Below are positions 26,082 to 32,678 of a DNA stretch of 38,690 nt, piece after piece (position 1 is the first letter of the stretch; each line of letters begins with the position of its first letter). Under the pieces are notes generated by a model that was not told the origin of the DNA, did not search any database, and saw only the letters and a list, made by a program, of their open reading frames with translations. The DNA comes from Chloroherpetonaceae bacterium (GTDB taxonomy: Bacteria; Bacteroidota; Chlorobiia; Chlorobiales; Chloroherpetonaceae), in assembly GCA_028277445.1 (NCBI GenBank), contig JANQGG010000048.1, positions 1 through 38,690 on the forward strand, given 5' to 3'. Made by a program: the position numbers and the translations under genes.

Positions 26082-27164
26082 ATGAGCCAGTTCAATCCTT
26101 ATGATAAATCATTTGATGAGTTTTCAAAAAACACGCCTAAACCGTTTTTATCCCGAATAGGTAAGCAAAATTACCCGTTTCATATCCTTCTGTTTGTCAT
26201 CACATTCTTTACCACCACGTTAGCCGGCACATTCTGGATCGGCAAACCCAGTTCGTTTGAAGATATCAATCTGCTGAAACAGAACTTTCTGAACGGATTG
26301 CCGTTTTCAATATCGCTCCTGCTTTTTTTAAGCGTTCATGAATTCGGCCATTTCTTTGCATGCATGGCTCATTCGGTTCGGGCAACATTGCCATTTTATA
26401 TTCCCATGCCCCCGATTACATTTATCTTAAACATTGGAACATTTGGCGCGTTGATCCGCATCAAAGAACGCATTCCCAGTTCAAAAAGCTTATTTGATAT
26501 TGGCGTTTCCGGCCCGATTGCCGGATTTATCATTGCATTGGGACTCCTGGTTTATGGCTTTACCCACCTGCCCACGTATGACTATATCTATGCCATTCAC
26601 CCTGAATACCTTGAGTTGGGCTACATTCCCGAGCCAACGCCAGGTACATTAGTTACCGGAAAAAATTTATTATATCTGATTTTGGAAGAGCTTTTCCCAA
26701 GCCCGTACCTGCCGCCCATGCACGAAATGTATCACTACCCGTTTTTATTTGCAGGCTGGCTGGGCACGTTTGTAACAGCTTTAAACTTACTCCCGGTCGG
26801 TCAGTTGGATGGCGGGCATGTCATTCACGCCATGTTTGGCGGCGCCATCCACCGCAAGATTGCCAAAACCTTTCTTTGGGGAATCGTTGCTCTGGGCTTG
26901 CCCACCTTTTTGGAATGGCTGATTGCCCTTCTCTCACTCATTATTGGATTTGAGTTTGGAGGCTTGCCTTACCCGGAGTGGGTTCGGTTGATCTCATGGC
27001 CAAGCTGGATTCTATGGGCGTTCATCCTCGCTAAAGTTATAAAAATTGAACATCCACCGGTTTTAAACGAGCATCCATTGGACACAAACCGTCAAGGTAT
27101 TGGATGGGTGAGTATTTTGATTTTTATTTTAAGTTTTACGCCCGTGCCTTTTATCATTGTTTAA
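26082..27164 (+). CDS. Site-2 protease family intramembrane metalloprotease (M50)
   Basis: The 360-residue multi-pass membrane protein carries the zinc-binding HEFGH (86-90) and the third-ligand motif LNLLPVGQLDGGH (235-246). It resembles the EGY/FtsH-like group of M50 proteases without a PDZ domain. Substrates of such proteins are usually membrane-bound regulators; none is next to it. The ATG at 26082 is preferred over a TTG eight codons earlier. Its stop lies 13 bases before the folP ATG. Confidence 0.92.
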   Translation: MSQFNPYDKSFDEFSKNTPKPFLSRIGKQNYPFHILLFVITFFTTTLAGTFWIGKPSSFEDINLLKQNFLNGLPFSISLLLFLSVHEFGHFFACMAHSVRATLPFYIPMPPITFILNIGTFGALIRIKERIPSSKSLFDIGVSGPIAGFIIALGLLVYGFTHLPTYDYIYAIHPEYLELGYIPEPTPGTLVTGKNLLYLILEELFPSPYLPPMHEMYHYPFLFAGWLGTFVTALNLLPVGQLDGGHVIHAMFGGAIHRKIAKTFLWGIVALGLPTFLEWLIALLSLIIGFEFGGLPYPEWVRLISWPSWILWAFILAKVIKIEHPPVLNEHPLDTNRQGIGWVSILIFILSFTPVPFIIV

Positions 27165-27177
27165 TCTTAAGCCTCCT

Positions 27178-28083
27178 ATGACTCCAGAACCACTCGTTTT
27201 TGACGGCCATACCCTTGATTTCAGTACCGGCGCTAAAGTGATGGGCATTTTAAACATCACGCCGGATTCGTTTTATGATGGCGGCACATTTCACTCATCC
27301 ACCACTTCCGAAGTGTTCCTGGAAACCATTATCGATTCGGCCAAACGCATGGAAAAGAACGGTGCAGATATTCTGGATATCGGCGGTGAATCCACTCGGC
27401 CGGGCGCTGATCCCTTAAGCACGGAGGATGAGCTAAACCGGGTTATCCCGGTCATTTCAGCGCTTACGCCGCATGTTTCCATTCCAATATCCATCGATAC
27501 CTATAAAGCCAGGGTTGCCGAAGAAGCGCTTAAAGCCGGCGCAAGCATGGTGAATGATATTTCAGGATTTCGGTTTGATTTGAACATGGCCGGCGTTTGC
27601 AGCCAATACAACGCACCGGCCATTCTTATGCACGCTCCTAAAAAGCCCCGTGATATGAACTGGAGCTACCAGGAAAAAACTAGCGCTAAAAACATATTTG
27701 AAGAAATATCCGAGTACTTTGAAGACACGCTCAATATGGCTTCAAACGCAGGCGTTTCCCACATCATTCTTGATGTTGGTTTTGGTTTTGGTAAAACTTT
27801 GGAAGAGAATTACCAATTGCTGGCGCATTTGGATCAGTTTTCCAAATTTAATAAACCTCTCCTGGCCGGGCTATCACGAAAATCGTTTATCGGAAAAGCC
27901 ATTTCAAAACATCCCGAACATATTGCCGCGCCCACAGAGCGATTATTTGGTACGGTTGCTTCAAACACCATTGCCTTACTCAATGGCACGCATATCTTGC
28001 GCGTTCATGATGTAAAACCGGCCGTTGATGCCATTCGGGTTGTTGCGGCATTAAAAAATGCCGGGGGAATTGAACATCGCTAA
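27178..28083 (+). CDS. folP: Dihydropteroate synthase
   Basis: The 301-residue enzyme condenses p-aminobenzoate with hydroxymethyl-dihydropterin pyrophosphate in folate synthesis. The TIM-barrel motifs are complete: MGILNITPDSFYDGG, DIGGESTRPGA, ISIDTYKARVAEEAL, MVNDISGF, DVGFGFGKT, LLAGLSRKSFIG and the C-terminal RVHDVKPA. The ATG at 27178 is chosen over an upstream in-frame TTG that would overlap the protease gene. It is followed 46 bases later by cdaA, an association also seen in Chlorobiota. Confidence 0.95.
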   Translation: MTPEPLVFDGHTLDFSTGAKVMGILNITPDSFYDGGTFHSSTTSEVFLETIIDSAKRMEKNGADILDIGGESTRPGADPLSTEDELNRVIPVISALTPHVSIPISIDTYKARVAEEALKAGASMVNDISGFRFDLNMAGVCSQYNAPAILMHAPKKPRDMNWSYQEKTSAKNIFEEISEYFEDTLNMASNAGVSHIILDVGFGFGKTLEENYQLLAHLDQFSKFNKPLLAGLSRKSFIGKAISKHPEHIAAPTERLFGTVASNTIALLNGTHILRVHDVKPAVDAIRVVAALKNAGGIEHR

Positions 28084-28129
28084 ATATTGCTTAGATTTAC
28101 GCCCAGTCAACCCTTTATAACTTGTACTG

Positions 28130-28930
28130 ATGATTGAGATTTTCCGAATCGGATTTCTGGAGTTTACACTGCTCGATCTGCTGGATATCAGCATTGTCAG
28201 CTTTATGCTCTATAAAATGTACCAGTACATGAAAGGGACCATTGCCGCCCAGATCTTTGTGGGATTGCTGGTGATTTTACTAGGTTCGGCAACGGCCAGT
28301 TTTTTCAACCTCTCATCGCTGGATTGGATTTTTAGCCGGCTGACAAGCATCTGGTTTATTGTATTCGTGATCCTGTTTCAACCTGAAATTCGCCGGCTGC
28401 TTTTATTTTTGGGCCAAAACCGTATGTTTGGAAAACTTTTCCAGGCAAGCAGCGATGAAACCACCAACGAGGTTTTAGCGGCCATTGATGATCTGAGCGA
28501 CGCACATTACGGCGCTTTGATCGTGTTTGTTCGAAATACCGGCTTAAGACTTTACATTGAAACCGGCGAGCAGATCAATGCGCAGGTTTCACGGCGGCTT
28601 TTGGGTTCGCTCTTTTACCCGAACACGCCCCTTCATGACGGTGCGGTGATCATCAAAAATAAAACGATCGAGGCGGCGCGCTGCATTTTGCCGCTCACTC
28701 AAAACGAAAACATTTCGGAATCGTTTGGCATGCGTCATCGTGCGGCGTTGGGAATATCGGAAATCTCAGATGCTTTTGCGATTGTGGTTTCCGAGGAAAC
28801 CGGTCGGATATCGGTAGCAGAAAACGGTCAGTTGTTTAGCGGCTTAAGCCTGCCGGAGCTTCGTGAGCGCCTCACCGAAGCCCTCAGCGAAAAACCCATC
28901 ATGACTACCCCTGAACTGGCGCAGAAATAA
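28130..28930 (+). CDS. cdaA: Diadenylate cyclase CdaA (DisA_N domain)
   Basis: The 266-residue membrane protein makes cyclic di-AMP from two ATP. Three N-terminal membrane segments (about 12-31, 38-58, 72-84) precede the cyclase domain. The catalytic DGA (170-172, in HDGAVII) and RHR (202-204, in MRHRAALGISE) motifs are intact, as is the NTPLHDG loop. The usual partner CdaR is not adjacent. Encoded just after folP on the same strand. Confidence 0.95.
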   Translation: MIEIFRIGFLEFTLLDLLDISIVSFMLYKMYQYMKGTIAAQIFVGLLVILLGSATASFFNLSSLDWIFSRLTSIWFIVFVILFQPEIRRLLLFLGQNRMFGKLFQASSDETTNEVLAAIDDLSDAHYGALIVFVRNTGLRLYIETGEQINAQVSRRLLGSLFYPNTPLHDGAVIIKNKTIEAARCILPLTQNENISESFGMRHRAALGISEISDAFAIVVSEETGRISVAENGQLFSGLSLPELRERLTEALSEKPIMTTPELAQK

Positions 28931-29040
28931 TTTGCAGTTACGAATCTTGCCGAAGACTTTTACGAAAAAAAAGAACTTAACCGGTGCGTCCCTATTTAAT
29001 TAAGCAAAAAATCACCTTGCGTTATCCATTTTAAACATTA

Positions 29041-29430
29041 ATGCCAAAGCTGATTTTAAAATACATGTTATTGATTGAGGTAACGGGAGTTATATGCCTC
29101 CACTCTCTAACCCCTCATTTGCACCACGGCGAAATGAGCGATAAAGCGCATCGGTTTTGGCACAACCAAGAAAATCATATACTGACGATCATTGGCTCGA
29201 TTTTTCATGATGAATCGACTCATTTTTTGATCATTCCAAATTTATCTACTCCTCTTAATAAAACACTCAGCAAATTATGGTTGAGTAATTTCATTTGCGA
29301 CGACGATTTTAATCTTATCAATAATACCCGATATGGTTGTATTTTTCTAAATCAAAAAACGCATGTCTTCCATGATTGCACGAAAACATCTTGTGGATTA
29401 AGAGCCCCGCCCAAAAATCTTAATTCATAA
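29041..29430 (+). CDS. Small exported protein with His-rich and LRAPP motifs
   Basis: This 129-residue protein has a hydrophobic N-terminal segment (about 5-23, a signal peptide or anchor), a histidine cluster directly after it (HLHHGE), Cys residues at FICDDD, DCTKTSC, and a C-terminal GLRAPP. In Bacteroidota, short exported proteins with a His cluster and a C-terminal LRGPP motif commonly precede heavy-metal efflux genes. The similarity suggests metal handling but is from memory and modest. It lies 34 bases before a DUF2231-like gene, likely the same transcript. Confidence 0.6.
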   Translation: MPKLILKYMLLIEVTGVICLHSLTPHLHHGEMSDKAHRFWHNQENHILTIIGSIFHDESTHFLIIPNLSTPLNKTLSKLWLSNFICDDDFNLINNTRYGCIFLNQKTHVFHDCTKTSCGLRAPPKNLNS

Positions 29431-29464
29431 AAGATAGATTTTCTAACCTAAAAAAATTAAAATC

Positions 29465-30019
29465 ATGGACGCTACTCACATTCACTTAATTTTAACGCAT
29501 GTTCCAATTGTTGGAACGCTTATCGGAATTGGAATTTTGGCTTACGGCTACTTTTCAAAAAATGACGATATCAAAAAAGTATCCTTAATGTTGTTATTTT
29601 TGATGGCTTTGGTTACCATCCCGGTGTTCGTATCGGGAGAAAAAGCCGAACATTCTGTTGAGCATCTTGCCGGCGTTTCAGAAGTATTCATAGAAGAGCA
29701 TGAAGAACTTGCCGAAAAAGCAATTTGGTTAATGGGACTGATGGGATTGCTGTCTATTTCAGGATTTATTGCCTTGCAAAAAAATCTTCCATTTGCCAGA
29801 ATTCTTACAATGTCTACGTTGGTTGTTTCACTCCTAACATTTGGGATATTTGCTAAAGTTGGCAATCTGGGCGGTCAGATCAGGCACTCTGAAATCAGAG
29901 ATAAGGCTCAAACAATGGATGAACAAAAAGAGCCGGAAATTGAAAAAAATGCTGATGATGATGACGAAGACGATGAAAATGAACAGAAAGAAAATGACGA
30001 TTTGGATAATCATCATTAA
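29465..30019 (+). CDS. DUF2231-like membrane protein with acidic tail
   Basis: The 184-residue protein starts with DATHIHLILTHVPIVGTLIG, the motif that opens DUF2231-type membrane proteins, and has about four membrane helices (12-28, 40-57, 90-105, 112-131). A soluble tail from about residue 145 is strongly acidic (runs of Asp and Glu) and ends in His-His, which could bind cations. Proteins like this often sit in metal-resistance clusters of Bacteroidota; together with the preceding His-rich protein this suggests metal sensing or transport, as inference. A terminator follows. Confidence 0.7.
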   Translation: MDATHIHLILTHVPIVGTLIGIGILAYGYFSKNDDIKKVSLMLLFLMALVTIPVFVSGEKAEHSVEHLAGVSEVFIEEHEELAEKAIWLMGLMGLLSISGFIALQKNLPFARILTMSTLVVSLLTFGIFAKVGNLGGQIRHSEIRDKAQTMDEQKEPEIEKNADDDDEDDENEQKENDDLDNHH

Positions 30020-30023
30020 TTTA

Positions 30024-30056
30024 AAAAGAAAAGGGGCTCAGCGTCCCTTTTCTTTT
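30024..30056 (+). terminator. Intrinsic terminator after the DUF2231-like gene
   Basis: AAAAGAAAAGGG (30024-30035) pairs with CCCTTTTCTTTT (30045-30056), a 12-base perfect stem with a 9-base loop. Confidence 0.85.
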
Positions 30057-30178
30057 AGTAATTTAAATTGAACGATTAGCACGTTATGTTATGTTCTATT
30101 TTATTTTCACTAACACCTGATGTATAAAGTAACAATACATGCATTGTCTCTTGCTTTCTGCCTCACAAACTATCCTCT

Positions 30179-30254
30179 CCCTAATAAATCACCCGACGGG
30201 CCGAAAGTCGTTTTTAAGCCGTCGACGCGACTATAATTTTGCCTATGTTTAGGC
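30179..30254 (-). other. attC-like site 1, after the thioesterase gene
   Basis: On the minus strand it starts GCCTAAA, overlapping the thioesterase stop, and ends ATTAGGG. Inner arms CGACGGC (left) and GCCCGTCG (right) pair. Length 76 bases. Confidence 0.55.
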
Positions 30255-30704
30255 AGTTTGCGTGCTCAACGCTACAAACTCACCGCTCAACCTGCCTACA
30301 ACTTGCTCCTTGTGCTCTAAAACTGACTTAACGGTTACTCTACCTTTTCCACGGCGCGCCAACATGCGAGTGAAGGTTGCCCAGCCTTCAATGTGCTCCA
30401 TTGAGGCTTTTGCTGTAAAATCGCCAAATATAGGTTTTTCGTATTCCATAGCGCTTCGCTGAATCACCAAGTGTATGTCGTTGATACCTTCATCGCTCAA
30501 ACGCATTTGCAGAAGAGACCATGCCGCAAGAATGGCGAGCGCTGAAGCGCTGCCTCCAAAAACAGTTTCGCGGTGATTGATATTAGGCGCTAGCGGAGCA
30601 CGCAAGACAACGGCGTCTGTACTTACTGAAACAACTGAGACTTCCATCGCCTTAGATAGAGGAATATTGTCGTGAAGGTATTTCTCAAATTCAGCTTGTG
30701 ACAT
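30249..30704 (-). CDS. YiiD C-terminal type thioesterase (hotdog fold)
   Basis: The 151-residue protein matches the thioesterase domain found at the C-terminus of E. coli YiiD/FabY, a hotdog-fold family presumed to hydrolyse acyl-CoA or acyl-ACP. Marks are VVLRAPLAPNINHRETVFGG, where the Asn-His pair and GGS are conserved, followed by SALAILAAWSLL and a C-terminal sheet ending SGEFVAL. It is a complete single-gene cassette: a short 5' end just after attC-like site 2 and site 1 overlapping its stop. A second, truncated copy lies at 31618-31803. Confidence 0.85.
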   Translation of the reverse strand: MSQAEFEKYLHDNIPLSKAMEVSVVSVSTDAVVLRAPLAPNINHRETVFGGSASALAILAAWSLLQMRLSDEGINDIHLVIQRSAMEYEKPIFGDFTAKASMEHIEGWATFTRMLARRGKGRVTVKSVLEHKEQVVGRLSGEFVALSTQTA

Positions 30705-30714
30705 TTTTTCTTCT

Positions 30715-30844
30715 TTTTAACGCAGAGTTCAGCAGCGGCACGCTCGACGGCACAAAACGTCAATAAGCCAATAACTTACAACCCACCACCAAACGAAAAA
30801 ACCAGCTCTGATACCGCACAGTCCGGCGCAGCGCCTTATTAGCC
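30715..30844 (-). other. attC-like site 2, after the PIN partner gene
   Basis: On the minus strand it begins GGCTAAT, overlapping the partner-gene stop, continues AAGGCGCTGCGCCGG, and ends CTGAACTCTGC then GTTAAAA. Both inner words are typical of attC arms. Length 130 bases. Confidence 0.6.
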
Positions 30845-31048
30845 CTCTTTATTAATATTTTCATCATAAGCTTTTGCCGCATAAAAAATTTCATCGACGG
30901 TTTTTTCCATCCAAAGATTCCGTTGCCATTCTGTATAATCAAAATTTTCTCTCAAAATCAGGCTTATAAATTTTTCAGTTTCGACAATATTTAACTTCTC
31001 GCGGAGCGCTTTCATGCCTTCATACATTATTATTGTATCTGTTCTCAT
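30839..31048 (-). CDS. Small partner (probable antitoxin) of a PIN-domain toxin
   Basis: This 69-residue helical protein overlaps the end of the PIN gene by four bases (ATGA), so translation is coupled. It contains KLNIVETEKFISLILRENFDYTEWQ, a pattern I associate with small proteins that accompany PIN-domain genes whose products start with YLDNCC. Toxin-first order is unusual for type II modules but occurs. No DNA-binding motif is evident. Antitoxin function is inferred from pairing. Confidence 0.6.
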   Translation of the reverse strand: MRTDTIIMYEGMKALREKLNIVETEKFISLILRENFDYTEWQRNLWMEKTVDEIFYAAKAYDENINKEG

Positions 31049-31489
31049 TTTTCCTCCAGCAGACTAATGAACTCCAGCGGATTTACCACTTTGATTTCTT
31101 TTAAACACGTTGCTTTTTTCATAAGAATTTTATCCGTTGTAAGAAAATAGTCACTTTTTGCCTCAATTGCGCATACCAAGTGAAGTGAGTCTTTTGGTTG
31201 TAATCTATATAATTTTTGTAACCCATTTGCATTATTTCTTATTGTTTCTGAGGCTTTAATATTTACAGCAGATATTGGCTCCCATTCTTTTATTGATTCT
31301 CTTCTTTGTTTGCTTGTAAGGATTTGCTGAATTTTCAAAATCTAAAATAAAAGACCAAACAAGTTCTATTTCGTTGTTTTTAATACAATTCTGAACAAAT
31401 ATTTTGGCTTCAGTTTCAAGTCTGATTATTTCATAAGTTTGGTTATCATAAGGCCTGTTAAAACAGCAATTATCCAGATATATCCGCAT
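31045..31489 (-). pseudogene. PIN-domain toxin gene with a single-base frameshift
   Basis: Two overlapping frames together make one PIN protein of about 147 residues. The first part (from 31489) has MRIYLDNCCFNRPYDNQTYE with the first catalytic Asp and runs to LDFENSANPYKQT. The rest continues in the next frame as RRESIKEWEPISAV and keeps LQPKDSLHLVCAIEAKSDYFLTTD with the other acidic residues. The switch needs one base skipped in ACAAAGAAGAG near 31300. This is a one-base insertion, a sequencing error, or a frameshift site. The remaining sequence is well preserved, so the loss is recent. PIN toxins are metal-dependent RNases. Confidence 0.75.
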
Positions 31490-31602
31490 TTATTATTTCC
31501 TCAACCCGATTGAAGTCTCCTATTATTTTCTAACCAGAGATTTAATAAAATGTACTCAAAATTCCGAATAGCTATTTTGCTCTGTGCAAGTGTTGTTCAG
31601 AA

Positions 31603-31630
31603 GGCTAACGTAAAGCGTCAGCTGTAAAGT
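31603..31630 (-). other. attC-like site 3, 3' remnant
   Basis: On the minus strand CAGCTGACGCTTTAC runs into GTTAGCC. Only the distal arm of an attC is left, joined directly to the truncated thioesterase frame. Confidence 0.4.
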
Positions 31631-31803
31631 ATTGCCAGCGCTGAAGCGCTACCTCCAAATACGGTTTCGCGGTGATTGATATTAGGCACTAGCGGAGCAC
31701 GCAAGACAACGGCGTCTGTGCTTACTGAAACAACCGAGACTTCCATCGCCTTAGATAAAGGAATATTGTTGTGAAGGTATTTCTCAAGTTCAGCCGGTAA
31801 CAT
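31618..31803 (-). pseudogene. Truncated duplicate of the YiiD-type thioesterase
   Basis: The first 58 codons match the thioesterase at 30249-30704 almost residue for residue (NIPLSKAMEVSVVSVSTDAV, then APLVPNINHRETVFGG, SASALAIL) and then stop after YS. The DNA match covers about 31632-31820 against 30530-30721 with few substitutions, including the noncoding TTTTTTCTTCTTTTTAAC, and ends at the predicted attC recombination point. The missing two thirds include most of the fold, so the product is unlikely to work. The reading end runs into an attC remnant. Confidence 0.85.
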
Positions 31804-31813
31804 TTTTTCTTCT

Positions 31814-31914
31814 TTTTAACGGGCTGCGGATAAGCTGCTTGAACGCGCTCCAAGATTACCCTTTTCCGAAAAACAGTCGCGTGTTCACGCGTCAGTTTAA
31901 TGCGCGTCTTAGAT
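31814..31914 (-). other. attC-like site 4, after hicB
   Basis: On the minus strand ATCTAAG begins 11 bases after the hicB stop; the site continues ACGCGCATTAAACTGACGCG and ends AGCTTATCCGCAGCCC, GTTAAAA. Arms with GTGAACACGC and GCGCGTTCAAG pair in part. Length 101 bases. Confidence 0.6.
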
Positions 31915-31925
31915 AGCCAAACATG

Positions 31926-32246
31926 CTAATTTAATTTTTGCAATGTATCAATAACCCATTTATTAATACTTTTTCCTTCTCGCGCTGCCTTAATGTAAAT
32001 ACGATGATGAAGATCAGGACTCATACGAATGACAAATTTACCTGAAAATGGTTTATCAGGTTTCTCATCTCTTTCTTCACAAAACGCAAGATAGTCATCT
32101 ATTGAATCTCGGAAAGCATTTTCAATTTCATCTACACTCCATCCCTGGAATGTAATCACATCTTTTGTATCCAAAACTTCACCATGAAATAGTTTAGCTT
32201 CATCATCATAAGTTACATACCCTGAGTAGCCTTTATATTTTAGCAT
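31926..32246 (-). CDS. hicB: HicB family antitoxin
   Basis: The 106-residue antitoxin has the partial-RNase H-like HicB domain (YKGYSGYVTYDDEAKLFHGE, DVITFQGWSVDEIENAFRDS) and a C-terminal ribbon-helix-helix DNA-binding part (GKFVIRMSPDLHHRIYIKAA, then GKSINKWVIDTL). It neutralises HicA and should repress the operon through the palindrome at 32507-32525. Its start overlaps the hicA stop by one base (TGATG). Confidence 0.93.
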   Translation of the reverse strand: MLKYKGYSGYVTYDDEAKLFHGEVLDTKDVITFQGWSVDEIENAFRDSIDDYLAFCEERDEKPDKPFSGKFVIRMSPDLHHRIYIKAAREGKSINKWVIDTLQKLN

Positions 32247-32503
32247 CAGTTTACTCCTGCTTCGTTTAAAAATCTTCTCATTGATCTAAGAGCGCCTTTA
32301 TCTGTTTCTTTCCTACGATGAGGCCTATGAAAGACCGCTCTCACTCCATTTAAATAAATGCGTACTCTAGATCCTTTCCCTTCAGATAACTCAGCCCCTA
32401 AGGCAATAAGTAAATTTTCTATATCACTCCATTTTACACCGGAACGGGTTGGTTCATGGAAAATATCATCTAGAATCTTTTTGTGTTTCTTGCTTAGGTT
32501 CAT
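32246..32503 (-). CDS. hicA: HicA family mRNA interferase toxin
   Basis: The 85-residue toxin is a double-stranded-RNA-binding-like HicA protein. It has SDIENLLIALGAELSEGKGS followed by RVRIYLNGVRAVFHRPH and the C-terminal KGALRSMRRFLNEAGV. This is the longer HicA subgroup in which GSRVR replaces GSHxx and the catalytic His is presumably in FHRPH. The ATG at 32503 is preferred; an in-frame ATG eight codons upstream (32527) would lie inside the promoter and operator palindrome. Order hicA-hicB is the usual one. Cassette bounded by attC-like sites 5 and 4. Confidence 0.9.
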   Translation of the reverse strand: MNLSKKHKKILDDIFHEPTRSGVKWSDIENLLIALGAELSEGKGSRVRIYLNGVRAVFHRPHRRKETDKGALRSMRRFLNEAGVN

Positions 32504-32506
32504 AAC

Positions 32507-32541
32507 GATACTAATATATAGTATCACATCATTGAAGGCAA
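32507..32541 (-). promoter_or_regulatory. hicA promoter with operator palindrome
   Basis: On the minus strand TTGCCT (32541-32536), 17 bases, TATATT (32518-32513), then only 9 bases to the ATG. GATACTA (32507-32513) and TAGTATC (32519-32525) form a perfect inverted repeat over the -10 box, a likely HicB operator. Confidence 0.6.
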
Positions 32542-32556
32542 ATTATTATAGAGGCT

Positions 32557-32662
32557 TTCTAACAAGTACATCACCCACGCGGAACTCGTCGATGGTTTGA
32601 CTTTGCGAGAGACTGGCTCTAAAAAGACGCCGATTCCGCGTCGTGCACATGTTTTGTTAGGA
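32557..32662 (-). other. attC-like site 5, after the DUF4062-GalT gene
   Basis: The clearest of the sites. On the minus strand TCCTAAC begins 16 bases after the gene's stop and GTTAGAA ends the site. The arms CACGACGCGGAA (left) and TTCCGCGTGGGTG (right) pair with small bulges, as in attC L boxes. Length 106 bases. Confidence 0.7.
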
Positions 32663-32678
32663 TGTAAAGTACCGAAGA

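Noticed and set aside
27157-27177. TTG start for folP overlapping the protease gene
   Set aside because: The ATG at 27178 fits family length and avoids the overlap.
30760-30942. 60-codon minus-strand frame inside the PIN partner and attC-like site 2
   Set aside because: It is a shadow of the partner gene and runs into the palindrome.
31256-31489. Two separate small genes instead of one PIN gene
   Set aside because: Neither part is a full domain, and joined they match one PIN protein with a one-base shift.
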